From the NCBI RefSeq assembly GCF_002007605.1, contig NZ_CP019799.1:2438501-2502500 (forward strand): 64,000 nucleotides of DNA, written 5' to 3'. Made by a program: the position numbers and the translations under genes. The number at the start of each line of letters is the position of its first letter. Position 1 is the stretch's first letter. Below are positions 43,815 through 52,484 of this stretch, piece by piece. The stretch comes from Cellvibrio sp. PSBB023 (GTDB taxonomy: Bacteria > Pseudomonadota > Gammaproteobacteria > Pseudomonadales > Cellvibrionaceae). The notes under the pieces were generated by a model that saw only the letters and a program-made list of their open reading frames with translations, was not told the DNA's origin and did not search any database.

Positions 43815-45815
43815 ATGAATTTCTTTGAACATCAGGATCGCGCGCGACGCAAAACCAAACAGTTGGTGGTATTACTGGCACTGGCAGTTGTTGCGCTCAT
43901 CACCATTACCACGTTTGCAGCGGCGGCATTGGTTTACCTTTCAGGTCATGCTGAGCCGCTAGCCTACGACCAGCGCTATAGTTTTTGGGATGGCGTGCTC
44001 CACGCACTGAGCCTGCGTACATTTTTATGGATTGCCTTGGCCGTAACCAGCGTTGTATTACTCGGCAGCCTGTTTCGTTTTATGCAATTGGGCTCAGGTG
44101 GCCGCGCAATTGCCGAAGCCATGGGCGGGCGCTTGTTGCTCGGCCAAACCGCAGACCTTGATGAGCGCAAAATTCTCAATGTCGTAGAAGAAATGGCCAT
44201 CGCATCAGGCACACCAGTCCCTCCCGTCTATTTAATGGAAGACGATGCCATCAATGCCTTTGCCGCCGGACATCGCCCGCAAGATGCGGTGATTGGCATT
44301 ACCCGCGGCTGCATAAAACAATTGTCGCGCGATGAATTGCAAGGCGTGATCGCCCATGAGTTCAGCCATATTTTTCATGGCGACATGCGTTTGAATATGC
44401 GCCTGGTGGCATTGCTCTATGGCATTTTGGTGATTGGCTTGATTGGCGAATTCCTGCTGCGCAGCAGTCGCGCTTCCAGTATGGTGCGCTCCAGCCGCGA
44501 TAAATCGCCGGGCGGTATTATGTTGGTCGGCCTCGGATTATTAATCATCGGCTATACCGGCACTTTTTTTGGCAATCTCATCAAAGCAGCTGTCAGTCGT
44601 CAGCGCGAATTCCTGGCCGACGCTTCCGCCGTACAATTTACTCGCAACCCTGATGGCATCGCCGGCGCGCTAAAGAAAATTGGCGCCAGCAGCCAAGGTT
44701 CGACGCTACACAATGAACACGCCGCTGAATTTAGCCATATGTATTTCAGCCAGGGTGTGCGGCTCTTTTTTAATATGATGGCGACACATCCACCTTTAGG
44801 TGAACGCATCAAACGTATTCAACCGCGCTGGAACGGAAAATTTGAAACCACCGTCACCGCCGCAACCGCAAACACTAATAAAGGAAGCAAGACTTTTGCC
44901 GATGAGACCGCCGGTTTCGCACCGTCGCTTGCGCAAAACAACGCAGCCACTATAAATAGCAGTGAGACATCAAGCGGACTCGATATAGCCAACGGCATTG
45001 ATATAGACAACACCCTGCAACAAATCGCTCAACCCACTACTGCGCAACTGGACTATGCGCAAGCGTGTTTGACAGAAATCACTCCCGATTTAAAAGTGGC
45101 AAGCCAGGATGCCTTTAGTGCACGCGGCATTGTATTTGGGCTGCTGCTTGATGCTCACCCCGAGCAACGCAATCGTCAATTAACATTGTTAAACGAACAT
45201 TTCACAGCCAGTGAATGGCAAAGCCTCTGCCCGATTATCTACGCCAGTGCAAATACCACTGCCCATTTGCGCCTGCCATTAATTGAACTCAGTATCACGG
45301 CACTAAAACAATTATCGGAAATACAGCAACACGCATTTTTGAACTGCCTGAATCTATTGATTAATGCAGACCAAAGAATCAGTCTGATGGAATGGGCGAT
45401 TTATCGTATCGTGCGTCACAATATTTATCGCGAGCCACAACCAATACGCACACGCTCACTGCAAGATGCCCATGAAGACTGCCAATTATTAATGTCACTG
45501 GTTGCTTACTCCGGCGCCCGCCATCAAGCCGCTGCAGAAAGTGCATTTGCGCAAGCGCGCAGCGCGCTGCCCTTCAAGCAATTTACCTTGCTGGCGCGCG
45601 AGACTATAAAACTGGATGCCATGGATGCCGCGCTGGAGCGCCTGAATCAACTCAAACCTTTACAAAAACCACAACTCCTCAAGGCCATGAGCATCTGTGT
45701 CATGCACGATGGCAAATTACATGCTGCCGAAGCGGAATTATTTCGTGCGCTCGCCGACGGCCTTGATTGTCCGATTCCACCACAACTGCAAGCGATGGCA
45801 ATTGCTACGCGCTAG
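43815..45815 (+). CDS. M48-family membrane metalloprotease with TerB-like C-terminus
   Basis: 666 residues, about twice the length of HtpX. Two helices near 22-45 and 72-92, then the zinc site VIAHEFSHIFHGD (HExxH) with a further Glu in the region REFLADASAVQF, then two more helices between. From about residue 395 a long cytosolic helical part resembles TerB-type modules (QRISLMEWAIYRIV, VMHDGKLHAAEAELFRALAD). Likely a quality-control protease of the inner membrane. Co-operonic with lemA. Confidence 0.88.
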   Translation: MNFFEHQDRARRKTKQLVVLLALAVVALITITTFAAAALVYLSGHAEPLAYDQRYSFWDGVLHALSLRTFLWIALAVTSVVLLGSLFRFMQLGSGGRAIAEAMGGRLLLGQTADLDERKILNVVEEMAIASGTPVPPVYLMEDDAINAFAAGHRPQDAVIGITRGCIKQLSRDELQGVIAHEFSHIFHGDMRLNMRLVALLYGILVIGLIGEFLLRSSRASSMVRSSRDKSPGGIMLVGLGLLIIGYTGTFFGNLIKAAVSRQREFLADASAVQFTRNPDGIAGALKKIGASSQGSTLHNEHAAEFSHMYFSQGVRLFFNMMATHPPLGERIKRIQPRWNGKFETTVTAATANTNKGSKTFADETAGFAPSLAQNNAATINSSETSSGLDIANGIDIDNTLQQIAQPTTAQLDYAQACLTEITPDLKVASQDAFSARGIVFGLLLDAHPEQRNRQLTLLNEHFTASEWQSLCPIIYASANTTAHLRLPLIELSITALKQLSEIQQHAFLNCLNLLINADQRISLMEWAIYRIVRHNIYREPQPIRTRSLQDAHEDCQLLMSLVAYSGARHQAAAESAFAQARSALPFKQFTLLARETIKLDAMDAALERLNQLKPLQKPQLLKAMSICVMHDGKLHAAEAELFRALADGLDCPIPPQLQAMAIATR

Positions 45816-45892
45816 CCCATAGCGCTAGTAGACAAGTGTCAAAATCGCAACAAGTTGCACAATCGCGCTACAACATTTGCGGTGTGAGCGGT

Positions 45893-45898
45893 TATAAT
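45893..45898 (+). promoter_or_regulatory. -10 element before the aminotransferase gene
   Basis: A perfect TATAAT about 40 bp before the chosen TTG start. The -35 region (around 45870) is poor. Its presence inside the long upstream frame supports the shorter start for the aminotransferase. Confidence 0.4.
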
Positions 45899-45937
45899 GC
45901 CGCGCAATTTATCCCGCCAACCAAAGAGGTACTCACC

Positions 45938-47221
45938 TTGCAACTGGACAACGCATCTGTCGCGCAATTGCGCGAATGGGAAAGCCAACTGACTGAACAA
46001 TATCAGGCTATTCTCGCCAAAAAACTCAACCTGGATTTAACGCGCGGCAAACCATCTGCCGAACAATTGAATCTGTCGGATGCAATGGATGGTTTGTTGC
46101 AAGGCAACTACATCGCGGCCGATGGCACAGACACCCGTAACTACGGCGGCCTCGATGGCCTACCCGAAGCCAAACAACTGGGCGCGAACATCATGGATGT
46201 CGATGCAGCCAATGTATTGGTTGGCGGCAATTCAAGTTTGACTCTGATGTTTCAAGTCATGCTGACTGCCTATCAGTTCGGCCTGAAAGATTCCGCCAAC
46301 GCCTGGAAAAATGAAGGCGACGTAAAATTCCTGTGCCCGGTTCCCGGTTATGATCGCCACTACACAGTGTGCGAGCAGCTCGGCATTAAAATGATTAATG
46401 TGCCCATGACCTCCACCGGCCCGGATATGGACGTTGTTGAATCCTTAATCAAAGCCGATTCATCAATCAAAGGCATGTGGTGTGTCCCCAAATACTCCAA
46501 CCCAACCGGTGTGGTGTACAGCGATGAAACTGTAGAGCGCATTGCCAAACTCGGCCAAATCGCCAGCGCTAATTTCCGTGTATTCTGGGATAACGCCTAC
46601 TCGGTTCACGACCTCTCGCCCAATGCGCCCAAACTGTCCAGCATTCTTGAAGCGACCCGTCGCCATGGCACTGAAGATTCTGTAGTGCAATTCGCATCCA
46701 CCTCAAAAATCACCCACGCCGGCTCCGGTGTTGCCTTTGTTGCGGCCAGCGCGGCTAACCTCGCGGGCTTCAAGAAATTCCTCAACAGCTGCACAATTGG
46801 CCCGGACAAAGTTAATCAAATTCGCCATACCCGCTTCCTGCCAACCAAAGATGCATTAATGGCACACATGGGCAAGCATGCCGAGTTGCTCAACCCTCGC
46901 TTTGATGCAGTATTAACAGCGCTGGGCAAAGCCTTTGATGGCACCGATCTGGGCGCGTGGGAAAAACCGGTTGGCGGCTATTTTGTATCCTTTGATACCC
47001 GCAAAGGCTGCGCGAAAGAAACCGTGCGTCTCGCCGCCGAAGCTGGCGTAAAATTAACACCAGCAGGCGCAACCTACCCCTATGGCAAAGATCCGGAAGA
47101 CCGCAACATCCGTATCGCACCATCAGTACCTACGGTTCCCGAAGTTGTTGGCGCCATGGAAGTGTTCGTCACTTGCGTAAAATTAGCATCCGTTAAACAG
47201 CAATTGGCTAGCCTTGCCTAA
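45938..47221 (+). CDS. PLP-dependent aspartate-type aminotransferase (subgroup Ic)
   Basis: 427 residues from TTG 45938 (AAGAGG 7 bp upstream); the frame is open to 45767, but that part overlaps the protease gene and holds a TATAAT. LNLDLTRGKPSAEQLNLSD, RNYGGLDGLPEAK, KYSNPTGVVYSDE and STSKITHAGSG (PLP Lys) fit the PF12897 class of aspartate aminotransferases known from actinobacteria and many proteobacteria. Converts aspartate/2-oxoglutarate to oxaloacetate/glutamate. Confidence 0.88.
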   Translation: MQLDNASVAQLREWESQLTEQYQAILAKKLNLDLTRGKPSAEQLNLSDAMDGLLQGNYIAADGTDTRNYGGLDGLPEAKQLGANIMDVDAANVLVGGNSSLTLMFQVMLTAYQFGLKDSANAWKNEGDVKFLCPVPGYDRHYTVCEQLGIKMINVPMTSTGPDMDVVESLIKADSSIKGMWCVPKYSNPTGVVYSDETVERIAKLGQIASANFRVFWDNAYSVHDLSPNAPKLSSILEATRRHGTEDSVVQFASTSKITHAGSGVAFVAASAANLAGFKKFLNSCTIGPDKVNQIRHTRFLPTKDALMAHMGKHAELLNPRFDAVLTALGKAFDGTDLGAWEKPVGGYFVSFDTRKGCAKETVRLAAEAGVKLTPAGATYPYGKDPEDRNIRIAPSVPTVPEVVGAMEVFVTCVKLASVKQQLASLA

Positions 47222-47245
47222 TCAAATTGTTGCCTAACGTCGCAT

Positions 47246-47274
47246 AAAAAAGCCGCTCTCCGAGCGGCTTTTTT
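47246..47274 (+). terminator. Rho-independent terminator after the aminotransferase gene
   Basis: AAAAAAGCCGCTC pairs with GAGCGGCTTTTTT around a TCC loop; T run at 47269-47274. Confidence 0.92.
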
Positions 47275-47526
47275 ATTGCACCTGTGCACAGCGATAACAC
47301 AAAACATATCACCACATTAAAAACAGACAGTTCTAATAATCAGCGCTTAATTCCAAAAGACTTGGCGCATCATTCAAAAAGCTTCCTATACTCACAGTAA
47401 CCGGAACTGATCCATCACAAGCAAAGTGAAGTATACAGTTCCATCCATTCACCAATGTTTATTCAATAGATCAAACCAAACACTGTTTAACCCCTTCTCT
47501 GTGAGTATCGTTTCAGGAGATATTTT
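47275..47526. other. Leader region of the YbaK gene
   Basis: About 250 bp without a gene or a recognised riboswitch. A ribosome-binding site CAGGAGAT (47513-47520) precedes the YbaK-family start. Confidence 0.4.
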
Positions 47527-48051
47527 ATGGGTGTTGCTGCCACTGTTGAAAACTACTTAAAAACAAAACAAGTCGAATTTACGCTGCTGGAACATGAATA
47601 TTGCGAGGGTTCATACAATACAGCGCGAGTAGCCAACATTGATGATCACTGCCTGGCAAAAGGTGTCTTATTACGCGACGAAGACTTTCATTACACCCTG
47701 TGTGTATTACCCACTCGCAACAAAATTTTGCGCCATACCTTAAACCAGATTTTTGATCGCCACATGGAGCTGGTAGAGGAGGAAGAGCTCAACGAAATAT
47801 TTCGTGACTGTGCCGAAGGGGCAATTCCCGCACTGGGTGAAGCCTATGGGCTGGATGTTATTTGGGATGAAGAATTACTGGGCGTTGAGGAGATTTATAT
47901 CGAAGCAGGTGATCATCGCCACCTGATCCGCCTGAAACAACCCGACTTTGTACAATTAATGGAAAATAAACTACGCGACCATTTCAGCGCAGAACGCAAT
48001 CATCACAGCAAACTTCCAAAAAAATACATCCGTCAGGAGTATGAGCTGTAA
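47527..48051 (+). CDS. YbaK/EbsC-family aminoacyl-tRNA deacylase
   Basis: 174 residues. VENYLKTKQVEFTLLEHEY starts the fold; CLAKGVLLRD carries the conserved Lys; IPALGEAYGLDVIWDEEL and YIEAGDHRHLIRL are the GxxP/ProXp-like and G-D-H motifs. Such proteins hydrolyse mischarged tRNA (Ala- or Cys-tRNAPro). A ~25-residue basic tail is extra. Confidence 0.85.
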   Translation: MGVAATVENYLKTKQVEFTLLEHEYCEGSYNTARVANIDDHCLAKGVLLRDEDFHYTLCVLPTRNKILRHTLNQIFDRHMELVEEEELNEIFRDCAEGAIPALGEAYGLDVIWDEELLGVEEIYIEAGDHRHLIRLKQPDFVQLMENKLRDHFSAERNHHSKLPKKYIRQEYEL

Positions 48052-48093
48052 TAACCAGCCAGTTAACAACAGCGAGAAGAAACCTGCAGACAT

Positions 48094-48127
48094 AAAAAAA
48101 CCGCTTTGTTGCCAAAGCGGTTTTTTT
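48094..48127. terminator. Bidirectional terminator between YbaK gene and exbD
   Basis: 15-bp perfect stem AAAAAAACCGCTTTG / CAAAGCGGTTTTTTT with loop TTGC serves both convergent genes. Confidence 0.92.
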
Positions 48128-48143
48128 ATTACAGACGCACTGC

Positions 48144-48566
48144 TTACTTGGATGGAACCAATACTACGCTAGGTGCGTTCGCTTGGCGCGCCGCATCCGC
48201 CACGGCAACATAAGTACCAGTATGCGCCTCAAGGCTAGCTTGGATAATCACTGTCGCCTTTGGCAATTCAGCACGCAAACGCTCAATATTAGAACGAATA
48301 GCGCGGGTATCCACACGACGCTCACCTTCTTTCTCCATCAACCAGATTTGGTTGTCGGCAGAAATGCGTACCAGAATGTTAGGTTCGGCATTCTCTGGCG
48401 GAGGATTGTTGTTTGGCTCCGGTACATTGGGGTTGATACCAATTTCCTTAACGAAGGAGGCGGTAACAATAAAGAAAATCAACATAATGAACACTACGTC
48501 GAGCATTGGCGTCAGGTCAATCTCGTTAGTATCATCGCCGGCACGGCCTTTCTTTCTGCGGCTCAC
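48144..48566 (-). CDS. exbD: ExbD/TolR-family biopolymer transport protein
   Basis: 140 residues from GTG 48566 (GAGGAG 8 bp upstream); longer frames add a non-homologous N-terminus. EIDLTPMLDVVFIMLIFFIV holds the conserved Asp in the single helix, needed for proton-driven energisation of TonB; the rest is a periplasmic domain with ILVRISADNQIWL. The exbB partner is not adjacent; a TonB-like gene is 4 kb away. Confidence 0.88.
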   Translation of the reverse strand: MSRRKKGRAGDDTNEIDLTPMLDVVFIMLIFFIVTASFVKEIGINPNVPEPNNNPPPENAEPNILVRISADNQIWLMEKEGERRVDTRAIRSNIERLRAELPKATVIIQASLEAHTGTYVAVADAARQANAPSVVLVPSK

Positions 48567-48639
48567 TGTGGGTACTCCTCGTGGTGTTATTTGGAACGTT
48601 ATATTAGGTATAGAGTAAAGCGCCAATTCTAGCAGTTTT

Positions 48640-48671
48640 GCCGTCGCAAAAACCAACCCTTTTGCGACGGC
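48640..48671. other. 12-bp perfect hairpin upstream of exbD
   Basis: GCCGTCGCAAAA (48640-48651) pairs with TTTTGCGACGGC (48660-48671), loop of 8. It lies 75-105 bp before the exbD start. No T run follows on either strand, so it is not a plain terminator; a leader structure is possible. Confidence 0.55.
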
Positions 48672-49877
48672 TTCCCATGAATTTACGCCAAATATTCAGG
48701 CTGATGGCAAACAAGGCAGCTCATTTCTTGATCACTCTTGACTTGCGCCTCTGCCATCGCCAAAAGCGTCAAAAAACAGACGCATCATTGATTTCGCCTT
48801 TTGTACAAGCAAAGGCTCCAAGTACGGAGGGCAAGTACCGCGAAAAGGCACTCCAAAGCGGCTTTCGCTAGTAACGAATCCCCCCGAATTAGCCACAAAA
48901 AATTTCACTATGACAGGGCAATCTGTCACCTGTTGTTATGGACATCCTTTCTTACAGAATTATCCTCATCTAAAAATAAAAAGGAGATAAGTACTCATGC
49001 GGTTACACCTGCAAGTACGCAGATGAACATCATCTAAAAAGTCCGGTTCAATTGAGTATATGCCGATAACAAAACCGACTAACGCAGGAAAAATGACTAG
49101 TCAAAAAATACAACACTTCTAAACAAAACACCTCATCACACAACCGCTGCAACCGACACACCGTAGGTCACATCAAAAAACACCATTTTTGATCAAGCGC
49201 ATCTACAGCAATACAAACTGTTTTTTTGGATTGAACGAGATGCGTATACAGCCCAAACTTAAATCTCAACGATGAACACACCGCCGCCGATTCGCGCCAT
49301 TGTTTCTTCTTGGTGCCGCAACAAAAAACCCACCTTTGGAGTTTGTTCAGCTATATTCAAGCAGCGTTAAGATTTAAAAAGCCAAACGCACCATAAAGAT
49401 CTCAGCGTAACAATACCTCCTCTCGCCATCGGGTAAACCATCCGGTACGAATACACACCCAGGTACAAATCGCCTGACGAAATAGATTCTTGTTTAGAGT
49501 TTTTGATTGACGAACTGGCAACGAATCCAGATAGGCTGCTCGGGTTTTTATACGTATCAATTCGCTTGTCAAATACAAGAAAAAACGACGATTGGATCGC
49601 ATCGGCAAAAACAACATTTAAAAATTATTGCCGTCGCCACTATGGCAAGACGGTGATGCGGTGTTTCCAATTAACCATGACGCCAAGTCGATCCACGAAA
49701 AAACTTTCTGAAAAATTCAGAAAAAGACATTTTTTTACTAAAAATCATCAAAAAAATGCGTTTTTATTGACTATTTAGCGCAAAAAACTTGAATTTTTTT
49801 CATAAAGTTTTAACTTATACACGTTGGACTTTTTAATCCATTTATCGACCTTTCGAAAACCATAAAGGAAGCACACC
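48672..49877. other. 1.2-kb stretch without a recognisable gene
   Basis: Short frames exist on both strands (for instance 49402-49617 minus and 49503-49778 plus) but none has a family pattern or a good start site. AAGGAG at 48981 precedes a nine-codon frame at 48997, which is not convincing. The right end (about 49767-49821) has AT-rich promoter-like sequence (TTGACT, TTGAAT, TATACA) for the AlgP-like gene. May hold a small RNA or decayed genes. Confidence 0.4.
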
Positions 49878-50717
49878 ATGGCTGCACGTAAACAAACCGC
49901 TGTTAATACTGTTGCAAGTTTGGAACAGCAATTGGCTCAACTGAAAACCCAACTGTCTAAAGCTCGTGCTGCACAAGCAGCTGACGCTGTTAAAGCAGTT
50001 GCTGGTTTGGCTAAAGATGCTGCTAAAGCAACTGCTGCTTTGAAAGCTGCTCAATCCAAGTTGACCGCTGCTGCTAAAAAGAAAACTCCAGGCTCAGCAA
50101 AACAAGTTGCCGCTGCTAAAGCTGCTGTTGCTGCTGCCAAAAAAGACGCTGCTGCTGCTAAAGCTGCTGTTGTAAGCGCCAAGAAAGAAGCTGCTGCTGC
50201 TAAAGCTGCTGCAAAACTTGCTGCTGCTCACGATAAAGCTGTTGCCAAAGCAGAAGCTGCTGTTGCCAAGCGATTGAAAGCTGCTGCCAAGAAGTCTGCA
50301 GCAAAAAGCAAAGTTGCCGAGAAGAAAGCGGCTGCTAAAGCTAAATTAGCTGCTAAGAAAGCCGCTGCCAAAGCCAAATTAGCTGCCAAGAAACAAGCCG
50401 CTAAAGCGAAAGCTGCTGCCAAGAAAGCTGCTCTGAAGAAAAAAGCTGCTGATAAAAAAGCGGCTGTTAAAGCAAAACTGGCAGCTAAGAAAGCTGCAGC
50501 TAAAGCAAAAGCCGCTGCTAAAAAGCCAGTAGCCAAGAAAGCCGTAGCAGCTAAACCTGCTGCAGCGAAAAAAGCGCCTGCTGCAAAAAAACCAGCAGCA
50601 CCAAAAGCGGCAGCTAAAAAGCCTGCTGCTAAGAAAGCGCCTGCTGCCAAGAAACCAGCTGGTGCAGCACCTGCAAAACGTGGCCGTAAGCCAAAGGCAG
50701 CAACTCCTGCTGCGTAA
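49878..50717 (+). CDS. AlgP/PhaF-like histone H1-type Lys/Ala-rich protein
   Basis: 279 residues, almost only Ala, Lys, Val, Pro. An N-terminal coiled coil (ASLEQQLAQLKTQLSKARAA) is followed by KKAAAKAK-type repeats and a C-terminal KPAAKKAP region ending KRGRKPKAATPAA (AT-hook-like GRKP). Such proteins bind DNA non-specifically (AlgP controls alginate genes, PhaF attaches granules to the nucleoid). Ala codons are mostly GCT here, unlike the GCC-rich neighbours, and the repeats are slippage-prone. Confidence 0.85.
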   Translation: MAARKQTAVNTVASLEQQLAQLKTQLSKARAAQAADAVKAVAGLAKDAAKATAALKAAQSKLTAAAKKKTPGSAKQVAAAKAAVAAAKKDAAAAKAAVVSAKKEAAAAKAAAKLAAAHDKAVAKAEAAVAKRLKAAAKKSAAKSKVAEKKAAAKAKLAAKKAAAKAKLAAKKQAAKAKAAAKKAALKKKAADKKAAVKAKLAAKKAAAKAKAAAKKPVAKKAVAAKPAAAKKAPAAKKPAAPKAAAKKPAAKKAPAAKKPAGAAPAKRGRKPKAATPAA

Positions 50718-50725
50718 TACGCTCA

Positions 50726-50771
50726 CGCACCAATAAAAAAGGCACCTTCGGGTGCCTTTTTTATTGGTGCG
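50726..50771. terminator. Exceptionally long bidirectional terminator with TTCG loop
   Basis: A perfect 21-bp stem (50726-50746 with 50751-50771) closed by the stable tetraloop TTCG. A6/T6 tracts inside the stem give T runs on both strands, serving the AlgP-like and PilZ genes. Confidence 0.92.
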
Positions 50772-50786
50772 ATATTCATAATGTTA

Positions 50787-51461
50787 TCAATCTGCCGTCT
50801 GATCCTGTTGGGCCATATGGCTAAATACATAAGCGTACATGACCAAACGCTCATCATCAGACTGGTCAGAGAATTCAATACCGTAGCTAACCAGCGCCCC
50901 TTCATCGACATTATCAGTAGCATCTACTCGCGAACGAACAATCCCTTTTAATAGTAACAACCGTTTTACCCCACGAATATCAACCTCAGTTTTCAAGGTC
51001 AATGAATCGCCCAGTTCTGCAATGTCAGTCCCCAATTCTATCCTGCAACCATTAATACTAATGTCTGAAATAAACCCAGGAGTGGATTGAACATTATCGC
51101 CATGTGCAGAGAGAATCTCGACTCGCTCCTGTACCGCTACGCGCGTTGCACTGCGAATCCCTTTGAAGGTAACAGACTCAGGAAAGCTTAAATGCAGAAT
51201 GGGATAGGGATCCATGGTTTGTGTTTCTACCACGCCAGCGAAGATTCCAATCCCGTTATCGATCATCAGGCGTACGACAATTTTTTGGCCAGCTCTGAAT
51301 CTCACCAACTTACCGGCAAGTTTGGGGACTGATAGCAATAGCGAGCGCCCGGGTAAGCAGCCAATGAGTCGACAAGAGAAACGTTCCGGTTGCCCGGAAA
51401 GAGAGGTGGTTTGCAATTGCAATGGATAGCCGTAGGCTAGTTTCAGGTCTTCGAATTTCAT
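50787..51461 (-). CDS. PilZ-domain c-di-GMP-binding protein (YcgR-like)
   Basis: 224 residues. An N-terminal YcgR-like domain (about 1-100) is followed by a PilZ domain with the c-di-GMP motifs RSATR (RxxxR, about residue 105) and DISINGCRIE (DxSxxG). Likely transmits c-di-GMP level to motility or envelope functions. Monocistronic. Confidence 0.88.
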   Translation of the reverse strand: MKFEDLKLAYGYPLQLQTTSLSGQPERFSCRLIGCLPGRSLLLSVPKLAGKLVRFRAGQKIVVRLMIDNGIGIFAGVVETQTMDPYPILHLSFPESVTFKGIRSATRVAVQERVEILSAHGDNVQSTPGFISDISINGCRIELGTDIAELGDSLTLKTEVDIRGVKRLLLLKGIVRSRVDATDNVDEGALVSYGIEFSDQSDDERLVMYAYVFSHMAQQDQTAD

Positions 51462-51568
51462 TGCGGCAAGTCACTAATTGTTAGATTGTTATTTTTTTAG
51501 TGTAGCAGTGTAAAAAACCTTTGCCTGTTCACTACAGTTTGGCAGCCAGGAAGCTGCCATTATTATTG

Positions 51569-52237
51569 TTAGTTGTGCTGCTGCAAGGCCTCTGAGGATA
51601 AGGCCCCAAACTCTTTGTTCCATTCGATCAGCAGTATCGCCAGCGCTTTCGACTGATCAAAGAGCGATTGAAGCTCCTCGAATGAATCTTTTGGACCGTG
51701 GTAGAGTTTGATTTGACGGTGCTTATTGGCTAACTCATGCTGCAAATGTTGGGAGCGATAGACTTCCAACTTCCAACGGAGGTTGTGTGCCATATTGCGG
51801 TAATAAATTAATTTGGTTTCGCGCGAAACAGGGCTAATAGCATTGAGCGGGCCAAACACATTGATGTCCAAGGCTAATACTGTCGATTCTTTTGCACTTT
51901 GATCCGCAATAATAGTAGCCGTGCGTGGCTGCCCCACTAATTGGGCAAGATCTCCGAACACTTCGCCGGGCGTGACATAATTAACCAAGTCACTTTGTTG
52001 CGGCTGATCCACATAGACCGCCAATTTCCCTTTTAACAAAAAATACAGCCAGTTGCTCAGTTCACCTTTCTGCACCACAACCTCGCCCGGTTGGTAGGAG
52101 ACAACGCGGGAAGCCTGCACCAATAAATCAAACTGTTTGGGATCTTGCTGACGAACTGCTTTAAAAAATGAGATGCCCGAGAGCAGTTGCTCCAGGGTCG
52201 CTTTGGGAAATTTATGTATAGGCTTCGTTTCCATCAT
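51569..52237 (-). CDS. Cyclic nucleotide-binding-domain protein without DNA-binding domain
   Basis: 222 residues. The CNB domain (about 25-140) contains YQPGEVVVQKGELSNWLYFL and VTPGEVFGDLAQLVGQPRTA, the phosphate-binding cassette PGEVFGDLA...RTA. The rest is helical with no helix-turn-helix, so it is not a Crp-type regulator; perhaps an effector-binding adaptor. Start is one of two Met (52237 or 52234). Confidence 0.82.
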   Translation of the reverse strand: MMETKPIHKFPKATLEQLLSGISFFKAVRQQDPKQFDLLVQASRVVSYQPGEVVVQKGELSNWLYFLLKGKLAVYVDQPQQSDLVNYVTPGEVFGDLAQLVGQPRTATIIADQSAKESTVLALDINVFGPLNAISPVSRETKLIYYRNMAHNLRWKLEVYRSQHLQHELANKHRQIKLYHGPKDSFEELQSLFDQSKALAILLIEWNKEFGALSSEALQQHN

Positions 52238-52484
52238 TGACCTGCGTTACTCTGTTTTTATCATTACTCGCCGATTTCTGGCTGCCAGCTTATATTACCT
52301 TTGTACAAAGGGCATCATACTACTGAAAAGTCACAGAACAACGGTAGAGATCTCATTTACGAGGTTCGCTCCTTGCACATTTTTCTATATCATATAAACG
52401 CCTTAACAATAACTACGGCAGCAGCTAGTAAAGAATAAATTCACCACAGACAATGAAGTCTCATAAATAGAGAGTAGTCAGACT

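Noticed and set aside
48997..49026. Nine-codon leader peptide after AAGGAG
   Set aside because: No regulated gene follows on the same strand within reasonable distance and the spacing is long.
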